DNA from: Alteromonas halophila
GTDB taxonomy: Bacteria; Pseudomonadota; Gammaproteobacteria; Enterobacterales; Alteromonadaceae
NCBI RefSeq assembly: GCF_014651815.1
Contig: NZ_BMXP01000003.1
Location: 483,663-547,662, forward strand
Direction: 5' to 3'
DNA length: 64,000 nucleotides
Below, piece after piece: positions 24,582 to 34,040 of the stretch. Below the pieces are notes generated by a model. That model was not told the origin of the DNA. It saw only the letters and a list, made by a program, of their open reading frames with translations, and did no database searches. Positions within the stretch are counted from its first letter, which is position 1, and every line of letters begins with the position of its first letter. Made by a program: the position numbers and the translations under genes.

Positions 24582-25904
24582 TTATCGCATAAGTCGCACG
24601 TAATCACTTTTCACTGAGTTTGGAACTGAGTCTGAGTCAATTAGTTGTAAACATAGTTTTAGGTTTCTACGGCAATTTCCATTGTTAGCTACGCGTCTTC
24701 CTACGGAAGAGTTTTTATCCGCTGCTGCCTTAATTAAAGTTGCTATTTCGCGAGGTGAGAAACTCTTAATCATCTCATCGTAATAAGGTACAGCTGCGTT
24801 AGAAACGCCATACCCGTTACCAATACGAGCACAAATCACAGTTTGAACAAAGCTATCCTGAATTGTTTCTGGAACAGCCCCCTGCTGCGTAACTTCCAGT
24901 AATCTTTCGGCAAAAGGCGGCTCATTATAAAAGTTATTCATTCCATTATGAACATTCCACAACCTTTCAATTGCTCTAGAATAGACAACATGTTGTTCGG
25001 ATTCGTTTAGCAACCCGAGAAGCCCTAGCTTTTCAAAGAATTGCAAAGAGGCAGTATGTTTATCCTCCAATCCTTTCGCGACGTAGTCAGAGTGGTTATT
25101 GATCAGATCGGATTTTATTGATGCTGTGAAAGCGCTCATCAGATATCTACAAATATCGATTGCATTTAGACGAGCTGGCTCGGCAGTAGCAGGATCGCAG
25201 TATATGCCGTGAACCATGTTAACTAACATTTGTCGTTGTGCATCATGCGTTTCTGTTAATCTTTGTACCCAAATTTGGCATTGATTATCGTTAAACCTAG
25301 GGCCCTTGACCGCTGAAATAAAAGAGCTAATATCAACCCCTTTAGGTGAAGATGAGTCCGCCAAAGCGTATCGCACACAGCGGTTTAGGAATGTCGTGAA
25401 TTCACGGTCATTGACCGTTCCCATCGTAGGGTGTGCTGCTGAAAAATTATTTCTAACTTCACGGCATTGGTCTAGAAAAAAGAAACCATCCTCATCGATA
25501 ATATTTAACTTCAAGCATAACTCTAAAAGTTTGCTGTCTTGTAATTCTAATAAATGCTTTTCCTCAAAATCACTTTGAAGAATCTGAGCAACTACAGCTA
25601 AGCCGAAGTTTCTTATTTTTTGACGAAGTTGAAGAACCGCGGCATTCCAACTGTAGTTCATTGCGCCGTCAAACAAACCTGTACTAACAGCAACGCACAT
25701 CCTTGCAATCAATTCGTCACGTAGGCTCTCTGGTATTTCTCTTAGCTCACGAGGTAAGTCCCTCCAAGCGTACTCAATCTCTTCTTGACTGGCTAAAACT
25801 TCTCGTGGAATCCCAAGGGCTGCTGTCAATTGTGTGATTGCAGGTAATACGGTATCTGGTAAAGCTGGAAGGCTAACGTCCTTTTTTACTATCATGTCAC
25901 TCAT
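24582..25904 (-). CDS. HEPN-motif protein of unknown family, candidate RNase effector
   Basis: A 440-residue, mostly helical protein with an AAAGGG ribosome site before its ATG. Residues 147-160 (QCREVRNNFSAAHP) contain Arg151 and His158 in the R-N-X5-H arrangement of HEPN ribonucleases. The flanking helices (LLELCLKLNIIDEDGFFFLDQCREVRN) also fit a HEPN core, and that is the only motif I can name. The rest has repeated helical segments (RYLMSAFTASIKSDL, QFFEKLGLLGLLNES, EMIKSFSPREIATLIKAA) and no membrane segment. It leads a two-gene unit with the TIR-like gene. Function is not established. Confidence 0.65.
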   Translation of the reverse strand: MSDMIVKKDVSLPALPDTVLPAITQLTAALGIPREVLASQEEIEYAWRDLPRELREIPESLRDELIARMCVAVSTGLFDGAMNYSWNAAVLQLRQKIRNFGLAVVAQILQSDFEEKHLLELQDSKLLELCLKLNIIDEDGFFFLDQCREVRNNFSAAHPTMGTVNDREFTTFLNRCVRYALADSSSPKGVDISSFISAVKGPRFNDNQCQIWVQRLTETHDAQRQMLVNMVHGIYCDPATAEPARLNAIDICRYLMSAFTASIKSDLINNHSDYVAKGLEDKHTASLQFFEKLGLLGLLNESEQHVVYSRAIERLWNVHNGMNNFYNEPPFAERLLEVTQQGAVPETIQDSFVQTVICARIGNGYGVSNAAVPYYDEMIKSFSPREIATLIKAAADKNSSVGRRVANNGNCRRNLKLCLQLIDSDSVPNSVKSDYVRLMR

Positions 25905-26188
25905 GGTTTTCCCTTTCTCGACTTGTTACTTACATTTAACGATTATGTGGTGCGCACTTCACTAATCAGAATTTAGTTCTATCACAACAGCTCCCCACCT
26001 TCTACTCACCCAACCTTACGTCGAGGACTAAATTCAGCCAGAAAAGCTTACAGAGCTAGTTCTCTGTGAAACCGAATAAATAAAAACTTAAAAGTAAGAC
26101 AGTCGATGAACATACTGCTACACATTTGCTACATATTTTAAAAAGGAGATTTTTCGAAGAAAGGAATCGGGCTACAGCCCTTTAATAA

Positions 26189-26265
26189 TGGCGCACCCGA
26201 TAGGATTCGAACCTATGACCTTTGCCTCCGGAGGGCAACGCTCTATCCAGCTGAGCTACGGGTGC
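26189..26265 (-). tRNA. tRNA-Arg (anticodon CCG)
   Basis: Read on the minus strand, the gene folds as a full cloverleaf: acceptor GCACCCG/CGGGTGC, discriminator G, encoded CCA, D arm GCTCAGCTGGATAGAGC, anticodon stem TTGCC/GGCAA with loop CTCCGGA (anticodon CCG at 26229-26231) and T arm with GGTTCGAATCC. It reads CGG codons. Its 3' end is repeated at 18163, marking the island insertion point. Confidence 0.97.
26192..26207. repeat. tRNA-Arg 3' end acting as right attachment site of the island
   Basis: This 16-bp part of the tRNA gene is identical to 18163-18178. The two lie 8.03 kb apart in direct orientation and enclose the restriction-modification, HEPN/TIR and phage-remnant genes. Confidence 0.7.
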
Positions 26266-26545
26266 ATTGTGATATGTGGCAGCAAGAATTCGTGAAAAAA
26301 TCGTAATTTTACTGCGTGTCCGGCGCGTTTGTGCGTGATGCATCAGGCCAGACCGGGCGTATGATACTGATGCAGGCGGTCTGCTTCAACTGATTTGTCG
26401 CCTTTGCGACTGACATTTGACCTGATTGATGGAATTTTATTCCCTTATTTTTATAGGTATTTAGTCTCAAACAGTTGTTCACACATCATTTACCGTTATA
26501 ATCGGACGCGAGATAAAAGACTTGCAAGACTGCCTGGAGACAGAT

Positions 26546-26953
26546 GTGAAATTGAAAACGTGGTTATGTGTCGTCGCGACTGCCCTGACTGTTCTTAGTG
26601 TTAACGCGCAAGAAGACAAAAACAAAGAGCTAATCGAGCGCATTAAGCCGGAAGGCCAGGTGCATGTAGCTGGCCAGAGCGCATCAGGTGATGCCGCTGG
26701 CGGTGGTGGCCCGCGTTCGGGCGAAGACATTTATAACTCTGCCTGTGTGGCCTGTCACGGTGCCGGTGTACTGGGCGCGCCTAAACTCCAGGTAGCGGCT
26801 GACTGGCAACCACGTCTGGACGAGCGTGGCCTGGATGGTATTTGGGAGAACGCCATCAACGGTATCAACGCCATGCCACCAATGGGTACCTGTGGTAACT
26901 GCTCTGAAGATGAAATTAAGAGCGCTATCGAGTATATGATTGAAGGTATTTAA
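26546..26953 (+). CDS. Cytochrome c5
   Basis: About 135 residues from a GTG at 26546 preceded by GGAG; this start gives a clean signal peptide (VKLKTWLCVVATALTVLSVNA). The heme is bound by C67VAC70H71, the sixth ligand is a Met in MPPMGT, and Cys116/Cys119 (CGNC) form the disulfide loop typical of c5. It is a small periplasmic electron carrier, probably feeding terminal oxidases. A glycine-rich linker (AGGGG) separates the N-terminal extension from the heme domain. Confidence 0.88.
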   Translation: MKLKTWLCVVATALTVLSVNAQEDKNKELIERIKPEGQVHVAGQSASGDAAGGGGPRSGEDIYNSACVACHGAGVLGAPKLQVAADWQPRLDERGLDGIWENAINGINAMPPMGTCGNCSEDEIKSAIEYMIEGI

Positions 26954-27037
26954 CTGCCACCTCACACATGGATGTAAGTGGTGTTTTTGAAGTAAATCGG
27001 TTAGCGTAGACAAATAATAATAAGTGTCTATGCACAA

Positions 27038-29650
27038 GTGGCTAATGGAATGTCATCGAATTTAACGCAGAATGAGTTGTCTGAAGCGGAACTGCGCGAG
27101 CTAATCCCACAGCTTCAGCAACTCACAGATAAGTACAAACGCGCTGAGCGCGTGCAGAAGGCGTTACTCGATATTTCCGAGCTGGCCAGCTCCGTTAGTC
27201 ATTTAAATCGTCTGTATACCGCCATTCACGAGATTATCGGCGACTTCATGAACGCCGATAACTTCTTTGTCGCTTTTTACGAACGCGACGCCAATGTTAT
27301 CGACTTTGCCTACTTTGTTGACGAGTTTGACGAGCAAACCGTTAAACAACTGCCCGCTGAACAGCTGATGGATGGCGTTACCGGCTATATCCTGAAAACC
27401 GGTAAGCATGTCTTTTTCGACCGCGAAGACGAACAACAGTTTTCTGAAGAAACCGGGGTACAGCTGTTCGGCGCACAGCCGGTGCAGCTACTGGGTGTGC
27501 CTCTTAAACGCGGCACCCAGGTTATTGGTGCCATGGTGGTGCAAACCTACGATGAGGCCGTCAGTTATACTCAGGAAGATCTGGAAGTATTGCTGTTTGT
27601 GTCCCAGCACATTGTTACCACGGTTGATCGTGTTAAAAACCGCGAACTGACCGAGCGCACCATCCGCGAGCGAACCCGTCAGTTACGACAGATTAACGAT
27701 GATCTGCAGGAAGAAATTTTAGAACGTCAGAAAGTCGAGTCGCTGCAACAGGCCCTGTTCGAAATTTCTGAACTGGCGGCTAACCTTGAAGGGGATATGA
27801 ACCTCTTCTATTCCAGTTTGCACGACATTCTGGCCCGCCTTATCAGCGCCCCTAACTGTTTTATTGCCATTGTTGATGAAGATCGCAATTATCTGGAGTT
27901 TCCCTATTTCAGTGACTCTAAGGCCGACTCTGCCGAACGCCGTCCACTGGGGCTTGGGCTCACCGAATTTGTGTTACGCACCGGCCAGGCCGAGCTGATT
28001 AACCCACCGCGGGTGCTGGAGCTGGCCGAACAGGGCGAGCTGGATGTGAGTGTGGCGCAAAGCATGTTAAACAGCGCCAACTCGTGGCTGGGCTCACCGC
28101 TGGTGGTGGATGGCGAAGTTTCCGGCGTGATTGCCGTGCAGACTTACGGCAAACATGCCAAATATAACGCCAAAGATTTAGAACTGCTGCGCTTTGTATC
28201 GCACCATATTGCCGTTGCCATGGAGCGTAAGCGCAGTACCGAAGCTATTCAGCGCTATAACACCGAGCTGGAAGAGCGGGTGCAGGAACGCACGGTTGAA
28301 CTCGATCGCGCCAACCGCTTCCTTAAGCAGCAAATTGAGGAACGTAAAGAGATTGAGCTGAAACTCATTCACGACGCGCACCACGACTCGCTGACCGATT
28401 TACCCAACCGCACCATGTTCACCAGCCGTCTGGAGCTGGCTATTGCCAGCAAACAGCGTTATCAGGAAAACCTGTTTGCCGTGCTGTTTATCGATCTTGA
28501 CCGCTTCAAGGTGATTAACGACACCCTTGGGCACCATGCTGGCGATGAATTCTTAGTTGAAGTGGCCCGTCGCATCTCGTTGTGTATTCGCGGTCATGAC
28601 TTACTGGCCCGCCTGGGCGGCGATGAATTTGTGGTGTTGCTGGATAACTTTGACGATCTGGTGGATGTGCAGGAAGTGGCATCCCGCATTATTAAATCCA
28701 TCTCTGAGCCTTTCGAGCTGGAAGGCAAGGAAATGTACAGCGGCGCCAGTATTGGTATAGCCCATATGGAGTCGTACTACCGCAGTGCCGAAGAAATTCT
28801 GCGCGATGCTGATGCGGCCATGTATCAGGCCAAAACCCTGGGCCGGGGCCGCATGGTGATGTTTGATAAAAGCATGCGCGAGCGCCTGATTGAAGAACTG
28901 GAGCTGGAAAACGAGTTTCGCCGTGCGCTGCGTGCAGGCGAGTTTGAGTTTTTCTTACAGCCAGTGATGAACCTTACCGACAATACGCCTCTGTATCATG
29001 AAATGTACGTGCGCTGGTCGCACCCGGTGTATGGTAAGGTGGCCCGTGAACAGTTTCGTCAGGTGGCCGAGCAAAGCGGCCTGACGCTGGATCTGGATCT
29101 GTTCCAGTTACGCAATGCCTGTGAACTGCTTCGTCAGGCCGGGAATAATGCTGACGCGCCTAAACAGGTCGCGGTGAATGTGTCGATTAACCACCTGTTA
29201 CAGGCATCCATGGTGAATAAGATGATCGCCATGATTGAGGAGTACAACATCACTGCCAATGAGCTGGTGTTTGAGTTTGATGAAAACGACCTGAACCGCC
29301 GCTCGCAGTACATTCTGCCGGCCATTAAGAAGCTGAAACGCGCGGGGATCACGCTGGTACTGGATAATTTCGGCAGTGGCCTGGCGTCCTTAAGTTACCT
29401 GTTCGCCTATCCGTTCGACTTTATCAAAATTGATCATCGCTTTGTAAAATCGCTGCCACGCTCACAGCGTAACCTTAAACTGATCCAGTCGGTCATGCTG
29501 ATTTCCGAACACCTGCGCTTTAAAGTAATAGCCGAAGGCATTGATCACAATTCACAGTTAAGTGCGCTGACTGAAATTGACTGCAAGTTTGGCCAGGGCA
29601 AGGTACTGGCGCGGGCCAGCACCCTGGATATAGCGTCGATGAAGGGCTAA
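27038..29650 (+). CDS. GAF-GAF-GGDEF-EAL cyclic-di-GMP protein with degenerate EAL domain
   Basis: About 870 residues, GTG start at 27038 or ATG at 27050, no membrane segment. The order is GAF (about 40-190), coiled coil, GAF (about 240-395), coiled coil (about 400-445), GGDEF and EAL. The GGDEF signature at 527-531 is intact, so cyclase activity is likely. The EAL domain has lost key residues: EMYVR replaces EALLR at 655-659, the LELTE-type metal motif is FEFDE, and DNFGSG replaces DDFGTG at 776. It therefore probably does not hydrolyse c-di-GMP and may bind it or regulate the cyclase. The ligand of the GAF domains is unknown. Confidence 0.88.
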   Translation: MANGMSSNLTQNELSEAELRELIPQLQQLTDKYKRAERVQKALLDISELASSVSHLNRLYTAIHEIIGDFMNADNFFVAFYERDANVIDFAYFVDEFDEQTVKQLPAEQLMDGVTGYILKTGKHVFFDREDEQQFSEETGVQLFGAQPVQLLGVPLKRGTQVIGAMVVQTYDEAVSYTQEDLEVLLFVSQHIVTTVDRVKNRELTERTIRERTRQLRQINDDLQEEILERQKVESLQQALFEISELAANLEGDMNLFYSSLHDILARLISAPNCFIAIVDEDRNYLEFPYFSDSKADSAERRPLGLGLTEFVLRTGQAELINPPRVLELAEQGELDVSVAQSMLNSANSWLGSPLVVDGEVSGVIAVQTYGKHAKYNAKDLELLRFVSHHIAVAMERKRSTEAIQRYNTELEERVQERTVELDRANRFLKQQIEERKEIELKLIHDAHHDSLTDLPNRTMFTSRLELAIASKQRYQENLFAVLFIDLDRFKVINDTLGHHAGDEFLVEVARRISLCIRGHDLLARLGGDEFVVLLDNFDDLVDVQEVASRIIKSISEPFELEGKEMYSGASIGIAHMESYYRSAEEILRDADAAMYQAKTLGRGRMVMFDKSMRERLIEELELENEFRRALRAGEFEFFLQPVMNLTDNTPLYHEMYVRWSHPVYGKVAREQFRQVAEQSGLTLDLDLFQLRNACELLRQAGNNADAPKQVAVNVSINHLLQASMVNKMIAMIEEYNITANELVFEFDENDLNRRSQYILPAIKKLKRAGITLVLDNFGSGLASLSYLFAYPFDFIKIDHRFVKSLPRSQRNLKLIQSVMLISEHLRFKVIAEGIDHNSQLSALTEIDCKFGQGKVLARASTLDIASMKG

Positions 29651-29655
29651 CGCCG

Positions 29656-31671
29656 CTATTTTTTACCCAGCATATCACGCAGGTTGGCAATGCTGGCCTG
29701 CCCTTTCTGCTGCCGGGCTTCAGCACTTTCTTTGGGCTTTTTGCTTTCCCACTGCACATCATCCGGCGGCAGCTCGAATAAGAAGCGGCTGGGCTCCGGC
29801 TGGATCACTTCACCAAACTGACGGCGCTCTTTGGCCAGTGAAAAGACCAGCTCGCGCTGGGCTCGGGTAATGCCCACATACGCCAGCCGCCGCTCTTCTT
29901 CTACGTTGTCTTCGTCCACACTGCTCTGATGCGGCAGCAGGCCTTCTTCCATGCCCACTAAAAACACAATGGGAAACTCCAGCCCTTTTGAAGCATGCAG
30001 GGTCATTAACTGCACCTGATCGGCGTCGCTGTCTTCCTCGCCGCGCTCCAGCATATCGCGCAATATCAGCCGGTTGACCACCTCGGTCAGGGTCATGGGC
30101 GGCTCCAGCTCGTTGCCTTCCAGCATATCACCTACCCAGCCAAATAAGGTACTCACATTAGCCATGCCCATCTCAGCCGCCTTGGGGCTGGGGCTTTGTT
30201 CATACAGCCATTCTTCGTACTGCATTGACTGGATCAGTTCGCGCACGGCGGCTTTGGTATCGCCGCGCGTGGCGTTATCGCTTAACGTGACCAGCCAGCG
30301 CCCGAAGCCAGATACCGCATTGTACGCACTGGTACTTAGCACCGAGCTAAGGCCATCGTGCATGGCCGCCTCAAACAGGCTGACGTTAAGCTCATTGGCA
30401 AAGTTACCCAGCTTTTGCAGCGTGGCGCGGCCAATGCCCCGGTGTGGCGTGTTTATTACCCGCAACAGGGCGTTGTCATCGTCCTGATTTACCAGCAGTC
30501 GCAGGTAAGCCATGATGTCTTTCACCTCGGTACGCCCGAAAAACGACATGCCGCCACTTATTTTGTAGGGAATACGGTTACTCATCAGCACCTTTTCAAA
30601 CAGCCGGCTCTGATGATTGCCACGGTACAAAATGGCATAGTCACGAAACTGCGTGCGGTTCATAAATTTGTGCGCCAGCAATTCGGCCACCACCCGCTCG
30701 GCTTCGTGCTCCTCGTTTTTGGCCTCGATGACCTTCAGCGGCTCGCCATAGTGCAGCTCGGAAAACAGGGTTTTGTCGAACAGGTGCGGGTTATTCTGAA
30801 TAAGAATATTGGCACAGTGCAGAATACGGCCGGAGGAGCGGTAGTTCTGCTGCAGCTTAATGACATTCAGGCGCGGGAAGTCCTGTTGCAACAGGTTCAG
30901 ATTCTGCGGCTTGGCGCCGCGCCACGAGTAAATAGACTGATCATCATCACCCACCACGGTAAACCGGGCCCGCTCGCCCACCAGCAGCTTCACCAGCTCA
31001 TACTGACTGGTATTGGTATCCTGGTACTCATCCACCAGCAGATAGCGAATTTTACTTTGCCAGCGCAGGCGGATCTCCTCGCTGGATTTCAGCAGCAGCG
31101 TGGGCAGTAAAATGAGATCGTCAAAATCCAGCGCATTGTAGGCGTTTAAATGATCCTGATATTGCCGGTACGCTTCGGCAAACTCACGCTCACCGGTACT
31201 GCTGGCCTGCTTTAACAGCGCATCGGGCAGAATAAGGTCGTTTTTCCAGTTGGAAATGCAGCTTTGCAGCAGTTTTAGCTGGTCTTTGTCACCGTCCAGC
31301 GTGTCGCGGGTAAGGTCGGTCAGCAGCGCCAGCGAGTCCTTGTCATCAAACAGCGAAAAGCCGGGTTTGTAACCTAAGGCTTTCACATCACGTTTAATGA
31401 TTTGCAGGCCCAGGGTATGAAAGGTTGAGACCTTCAGGCCACGCGCCTCCGGTTTGCCCAGTGTCTGCGCCACCCGCTCTTTCATTTCCCGTGCGGCTTT
31501 GTTGGTAAAGGTTACCGCGGCAATATAGCGGGCCGGTAAGTCGCACTCTCTGACCAGGTACGCAATTTTATTGGTTATCACGCGGGTTTTACCACTGCCT
31601 GCCCCGGCCAGCACCAGGCAGGGGCCAGACACAAAGGTCACCGCATCTTGTTGCGCTTGGTTAAGTTTCAT
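29656..31671 (-). CDS. rep: ATP-dependent DNA helicase Rep
   Basis: 671 residues, superfamily 1A. Walker A is in [10 protein letters not shown] near the N-terminus, the Walker B region is VDEYQDTN, and the later motifs [30 protein letters not shown] and AYVGITRAQ are all seen. Length and N-terminal [11 protein letters not shown] match Rep rather than UvrD, which is longer. It unwinds DNA 3'-5' and helps replication forks pass protein blocks. The gene is convergent with the GGDEF/EAL gene, with only 5 bp between the stops. Confidence 0.93.
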   Translation of the reverse strand: MKLNQAQQDAVTFVSGPCLVLAGAGSGKTRVITNKIAYLVRECDLPARYIAAVTFTNKAAREMKERVAQTLGKPEARGLKVSTFHTLGLQIIKRDVKALGYKPGFSLFDDKDSLALLTDLTRDTLDGDKDQLKLLQSCISNWKNDLILPDALLKQASSTGEREFAEAYRQYQDHLNAYNALDFDDLILLPTLLLKSSEEIRLRWQSKIRYLLVDEYQDTNTSQYELVKLLVGERARFTVVGDDDQSIYSWRGAKPQNLNLLQQDFPRLNVIKLQQNYRSSGRILHCANILIQNNPHLFDKTLFSELHYGEPLKVIEAKNEEHEAERVVAELLAHKFMNRTQFRDYAILYRGNHQSRLFEKVLMSNRIPYKISGGMSFFGRTEVKDIMAYLRLLVNQDDDNALLRVINTPHRGIGRATLQKLGNFANELNVSLFEAAMHDGLSSVLSTSAYNAVSGFGRWLVTLSDNATRGDTKAAVRELIQSMQYEEWLYEQSPSPKAAEMGMANVSTLFGWVGDMLEGNELEPPMTLTEVVNRLILRDMLERGEEDSDADQVQLMTLHASKGLEFPIVFLVGMEEGLLPHQSSVDEDNVEEERRLAYVGITRAQRELVFSLAKERRQFGEVIQPEPSRFLFELPPDDVQWESKKPKESAEARQQKGQASIANLRDMLGKK

Positions 31672-31775
31672 GTAACTCCAGAGTTATGCCGGGGACGACC
31701 GCGGTTTTGATTGCATGTGTGTCTGTTACCGATAGAATAGGGCCAACATGACGACGCGCATTATAAGGGAAAACC

Positions 31776-32027
31776 ATGCTTGATCCGAAGAAACTCGAAG
31801 AAATCGCTAAACAACTCAGTGATGCGGTGCCTCCCGGTGTGCGCAATGCCGCCGAGGGCGCGGAAACCAAAATGAAGCAAATTCTGCAATCGCAGCTGGC
31901 CCGCCTGGACGTGGTCACCCGCGAAGAGTTCGACATTCAGAGCCAGGTGCTTATTCGCACCCGTGAAAAACTTGAAGCGATGGAAGAGCGCATCACCGCG
32001 CTGGAAGCCCAGCTCAACGACAACTAA
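31776..32027 (+). CDS. ubiK: Ubiquinone biosynthesis accessory factor UbiK
   Basis: An 83-residue protein of the YqiC/UbiK family: LDPKKLEEIAKQLSDAVPPG at the N-terminus and a C-terminal coiled coil (REKLEAMEERITALEAQL). UbiK helps assemble the soluble Ubi complex for aerobic coenzyme Q synthesis. Its stop touches the convergent ubiA gene, so coenzyme Q genes sit together here. Confidence 0.9.
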   Translation: MLDPKKLEEIAKQLSDAVPPGVRNAAEGAETKMKQILQSQLARLDVVTREEFDIQSQVLIRTREKLEAMEERITALEAQLNDN

Positions 32028-32900
32028 TTACGCCACCAGATAGTTCGCCAGCAGGCCCAGCGTCATTACAAGCCCGACATAGTGATTCTCAATAAAGGCT
32101 TTGAAGCATTCTTCACGCTGGCGCCGGCGAATTTGCTGATACTGGCGCACAAACAGCGCTGCACTGAACCCAATTGCCATGTAATACGGCCACACTGCGC
32201 CTGTCATTAGCCCTGCCATTATCAGCAACGCCAGCGTGATCAGCTGCAACATGACAATAATGACTTTGTCGAAACGGCCGAACAGAATTGCGGTCGACTT
32301 TATGCCCACCTTTACATCATCATTGCGGTCGACCATGGCATACATGGTGTCGTAGGCCACTGTCCAGGTTAAGTTGGCCAGAAACAACAGCCAGCCCCAT
32401 TCGGGCACGGTTTCGGTAACCGCCATAAACGCCATGGGAATGGCCCAGCCGAACGCGGCGCCCAGTACCACCTGCGGCAGATGAGTATAGCGCTTCATAA
32501 AGGGGTAACAGGCGGCCAGCAGCAAGGCCACCACCGACAGTGCAATGGTCTGCCAGTTAAGCAGCAAGACCAGCGCAAAGGCCACCACAATTAACAGACC
32601 AAATAGCGTCAGCGCCTCTTTTTCGCTGACCTCGCCGGTTGCCAGCGGGCGTGCAGAGGTGCGTTCAACCGCGCCGTCTACATGGCGGTCAGCATAATCA
32701 TTGATAACACAGCCAGCCGTGCGCATCACCACGACCCCGGCCACAAAAATCAGGGTAACGCCCATTCCGGGCAGCCCTTGTGACGCCATAATCAGCGCCC
32801 ATAATGTGGGCCACAACAGCAGGTAAATGCCCACCGGCTTATCCAGCCGCATCAAACGGATATACGCATCCAGTTTATTCGCGTTAATGTGCGTTGCCAT
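32028..32900 (-). CDS. ubiA: 4-hydroxybenzoate octaprenyltransferase UbiA
   Basis: A 290-residue membrane enzyme with about eight to nine helices. The first aspartate motif NDYADRHVD and the second region [13 protein letters not shown] bind the metal-diphosphate group. It prenylates 4-hydroxybenzoate, the first membrane step of ubiquinone synthesis. It starts 5 bp after ubiC, which supplies its substrate. Confidence 0.94.
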   Translation of the reverse strand: MATHINANKLDAYIRLMRLDKPVGIYLLLWPTLWALIMASQGLPGMGVTLIFVAGVVVMRTAGCVINDYADRHVDGAVERTSARPLATGEVSEKEALTLFGLLIVVAFALVLLLNWQTIALSVVALLLAACYPFMKRYTHLPQVVLGAAFGWAIPMAFMAVTETVPEWGWLLFLANLTWTVAYDTMYAMVDRNDDVKVGIKSTAILFGRFDKVIIVMLQLITLALLIMAGLMTGAVWPYYMAIGFSAALFVRQYQQIRRRQREECFKAFIENHYVGLVMTLGLLANYLVA

Positions 32901-32905
32901 TCGCC

Positions 32906-33442
32906 CTATCCTTTCTCATACGCCGGCGCCGGCGGTAAAAAGACTTCTGCTACTATCATTCGGTAACCGTCGCGCGCAAAGCGTGAGCGACGCCCCCACA
33001 ACGCCTTTCTGACTAAGTTATCACTGAACGCTGTCGATGGCAGTGTACATAGCTCGAATGCTGAGCGTGTGAAGCGTGCATCGTTAAACAGGCGCTTACC
33101 GAGCGGCTCACTGCCTAAATCGGCCAGTTCGCCATAAATCAGCGCATGCGGAATCACCGACCGCGCGAAGACCCACGGCACCCCATCGGCACACAGCAGC
33201 ACTTCACGCACATCCACACTACCCTGATCGCTGCCCAGCCAATCCTGTTCGGCGCGGTGCATCTGTTGCTGCCCCTGCCCCAGTACAACAAGCTCGAACT
33301 GCCTGCACAGCGACTGCACCCGCTCGGTCAGTGAGCCGGTGTCCAGCAGCCAGTTCTTCAGATAAGGATCGGAAAATGCCACACTTTGCGGCGACTGCCA
33401 GTGTACATCCAGTCCGACGGGAAACGACCAATTACTTTGCAA
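32906..33442 (-). CDS. ubiC: Chorismate lyase UbiC
   Basis: 178 residues; [23 protein letters not shown] is the core of the chorismate lyase family. It converts chorismate to 4-hydroxybenzoate and pyruvate for ubiquinone. This genome therefore has two routes to hydroxybenzoates in the window: this enzyme and the XanB2-like chorismatase of the pigment cluster. Confidence 0.92.
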   Translation of the reverse strand: MQSNWSFPVGLDVHWQSPQSVAFSDPYLKNWLLDTGSLTERVQSLCRQFELVVLGQGQQQMHRAEQDWLGSDQGSVDVREVLLCADGVPWVFARSVIPHALIYGELADLGSEPLGKRLFNDARFTRSAFELCTLPSTAFSDNLVRKALWGRRSRFARDGYRMIVAEVFLPPAPAYEKG

Positions 33443-33623
33443 TGCAGCGGTCCTGTTTACGGTTTGTGGTTATAGTATCACTTCGCTAACCTCTGGTGCA
33501 GCCGCGCAGTTCACATTAGGTTACCTGTGCTTCTTAAACTTAAGCAGTAGTGTGTTATTGAATATATTTGATACACTTAGCGATATCTTTACATCCTGTA
33601 ACCGACCTTCGGCAAAATCAGTT

Positions 33624-34040
33624 ATGAAGCAATTTTTTACCCGCACGGCCGTACTGCTCTGCCTGCTTAGTGCTGCTGTGATCTCATTATCAGCACATTC
33701 ACAGGATCGGCCGCGCTATGCGTACCTTGGCCTGGAGCCGGATATCGTGACCAATTATCTGGGTCCGACCTCGCGCAAGCTGGGCTATGTCCGTGTGACC
33801 GTTGAACTGATGGTCAATGATGTTGAACAACTGGAAATTGCTGAGCATCATATGCCGCTGCTGCGTGCCACCGCCATTGAGATCTTCGGCCAGCAACCTG
33901 AGGAAAAAATTAAGTCGCTGACCGGGCGCGAAGATATTCGCCGCGCTATTCTTAAAGCCATTCAGGATCTGATGAAAAACGAAACCGGTGCCGAAGTGGT
34001 CAAAGACGTGATCTTTACCAAGTACCTGTATCAGAGTTAG
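33624..34040 (+). CDS. FliL-family protein (orphan)
   Basis: About 138 residues from ATG 33624, with an N-terminal membrane or signal segment (FFTRTAVLLCLLSAAVISLSA). It then has a FliL-like periplasmic domain: PDIVTNYLG, YVRVTVELMV, MPLLRATAIEIFG, LTGREDIRRAILKAIQDLM and the C-terminal VKDVIFTKYLYQ. FliL proteins surround the flagellar stator. No other flagellar gene is nearby, so this is an isolated paralogue whose role may differ. Confidence 0.82.
   Translation: MKQFFTRTAVLLCLLSAAVISLSAHSQDRPRYAYLGLEPDIVTNYLGPTSRKLGYVRVTVELMVNDVEQLEIAEHHMPLLRATAIEIFGQQPEEKIKSLTGREDIRRAILKAIQDLMKNETGAEVVKDVIFTKYLYQS

Noticed and set aside
30358..31110. 250-codon plus-strand frame
   Set aside because: Antisense shadow of rep, whose helicase motifs are complete on the other strand.
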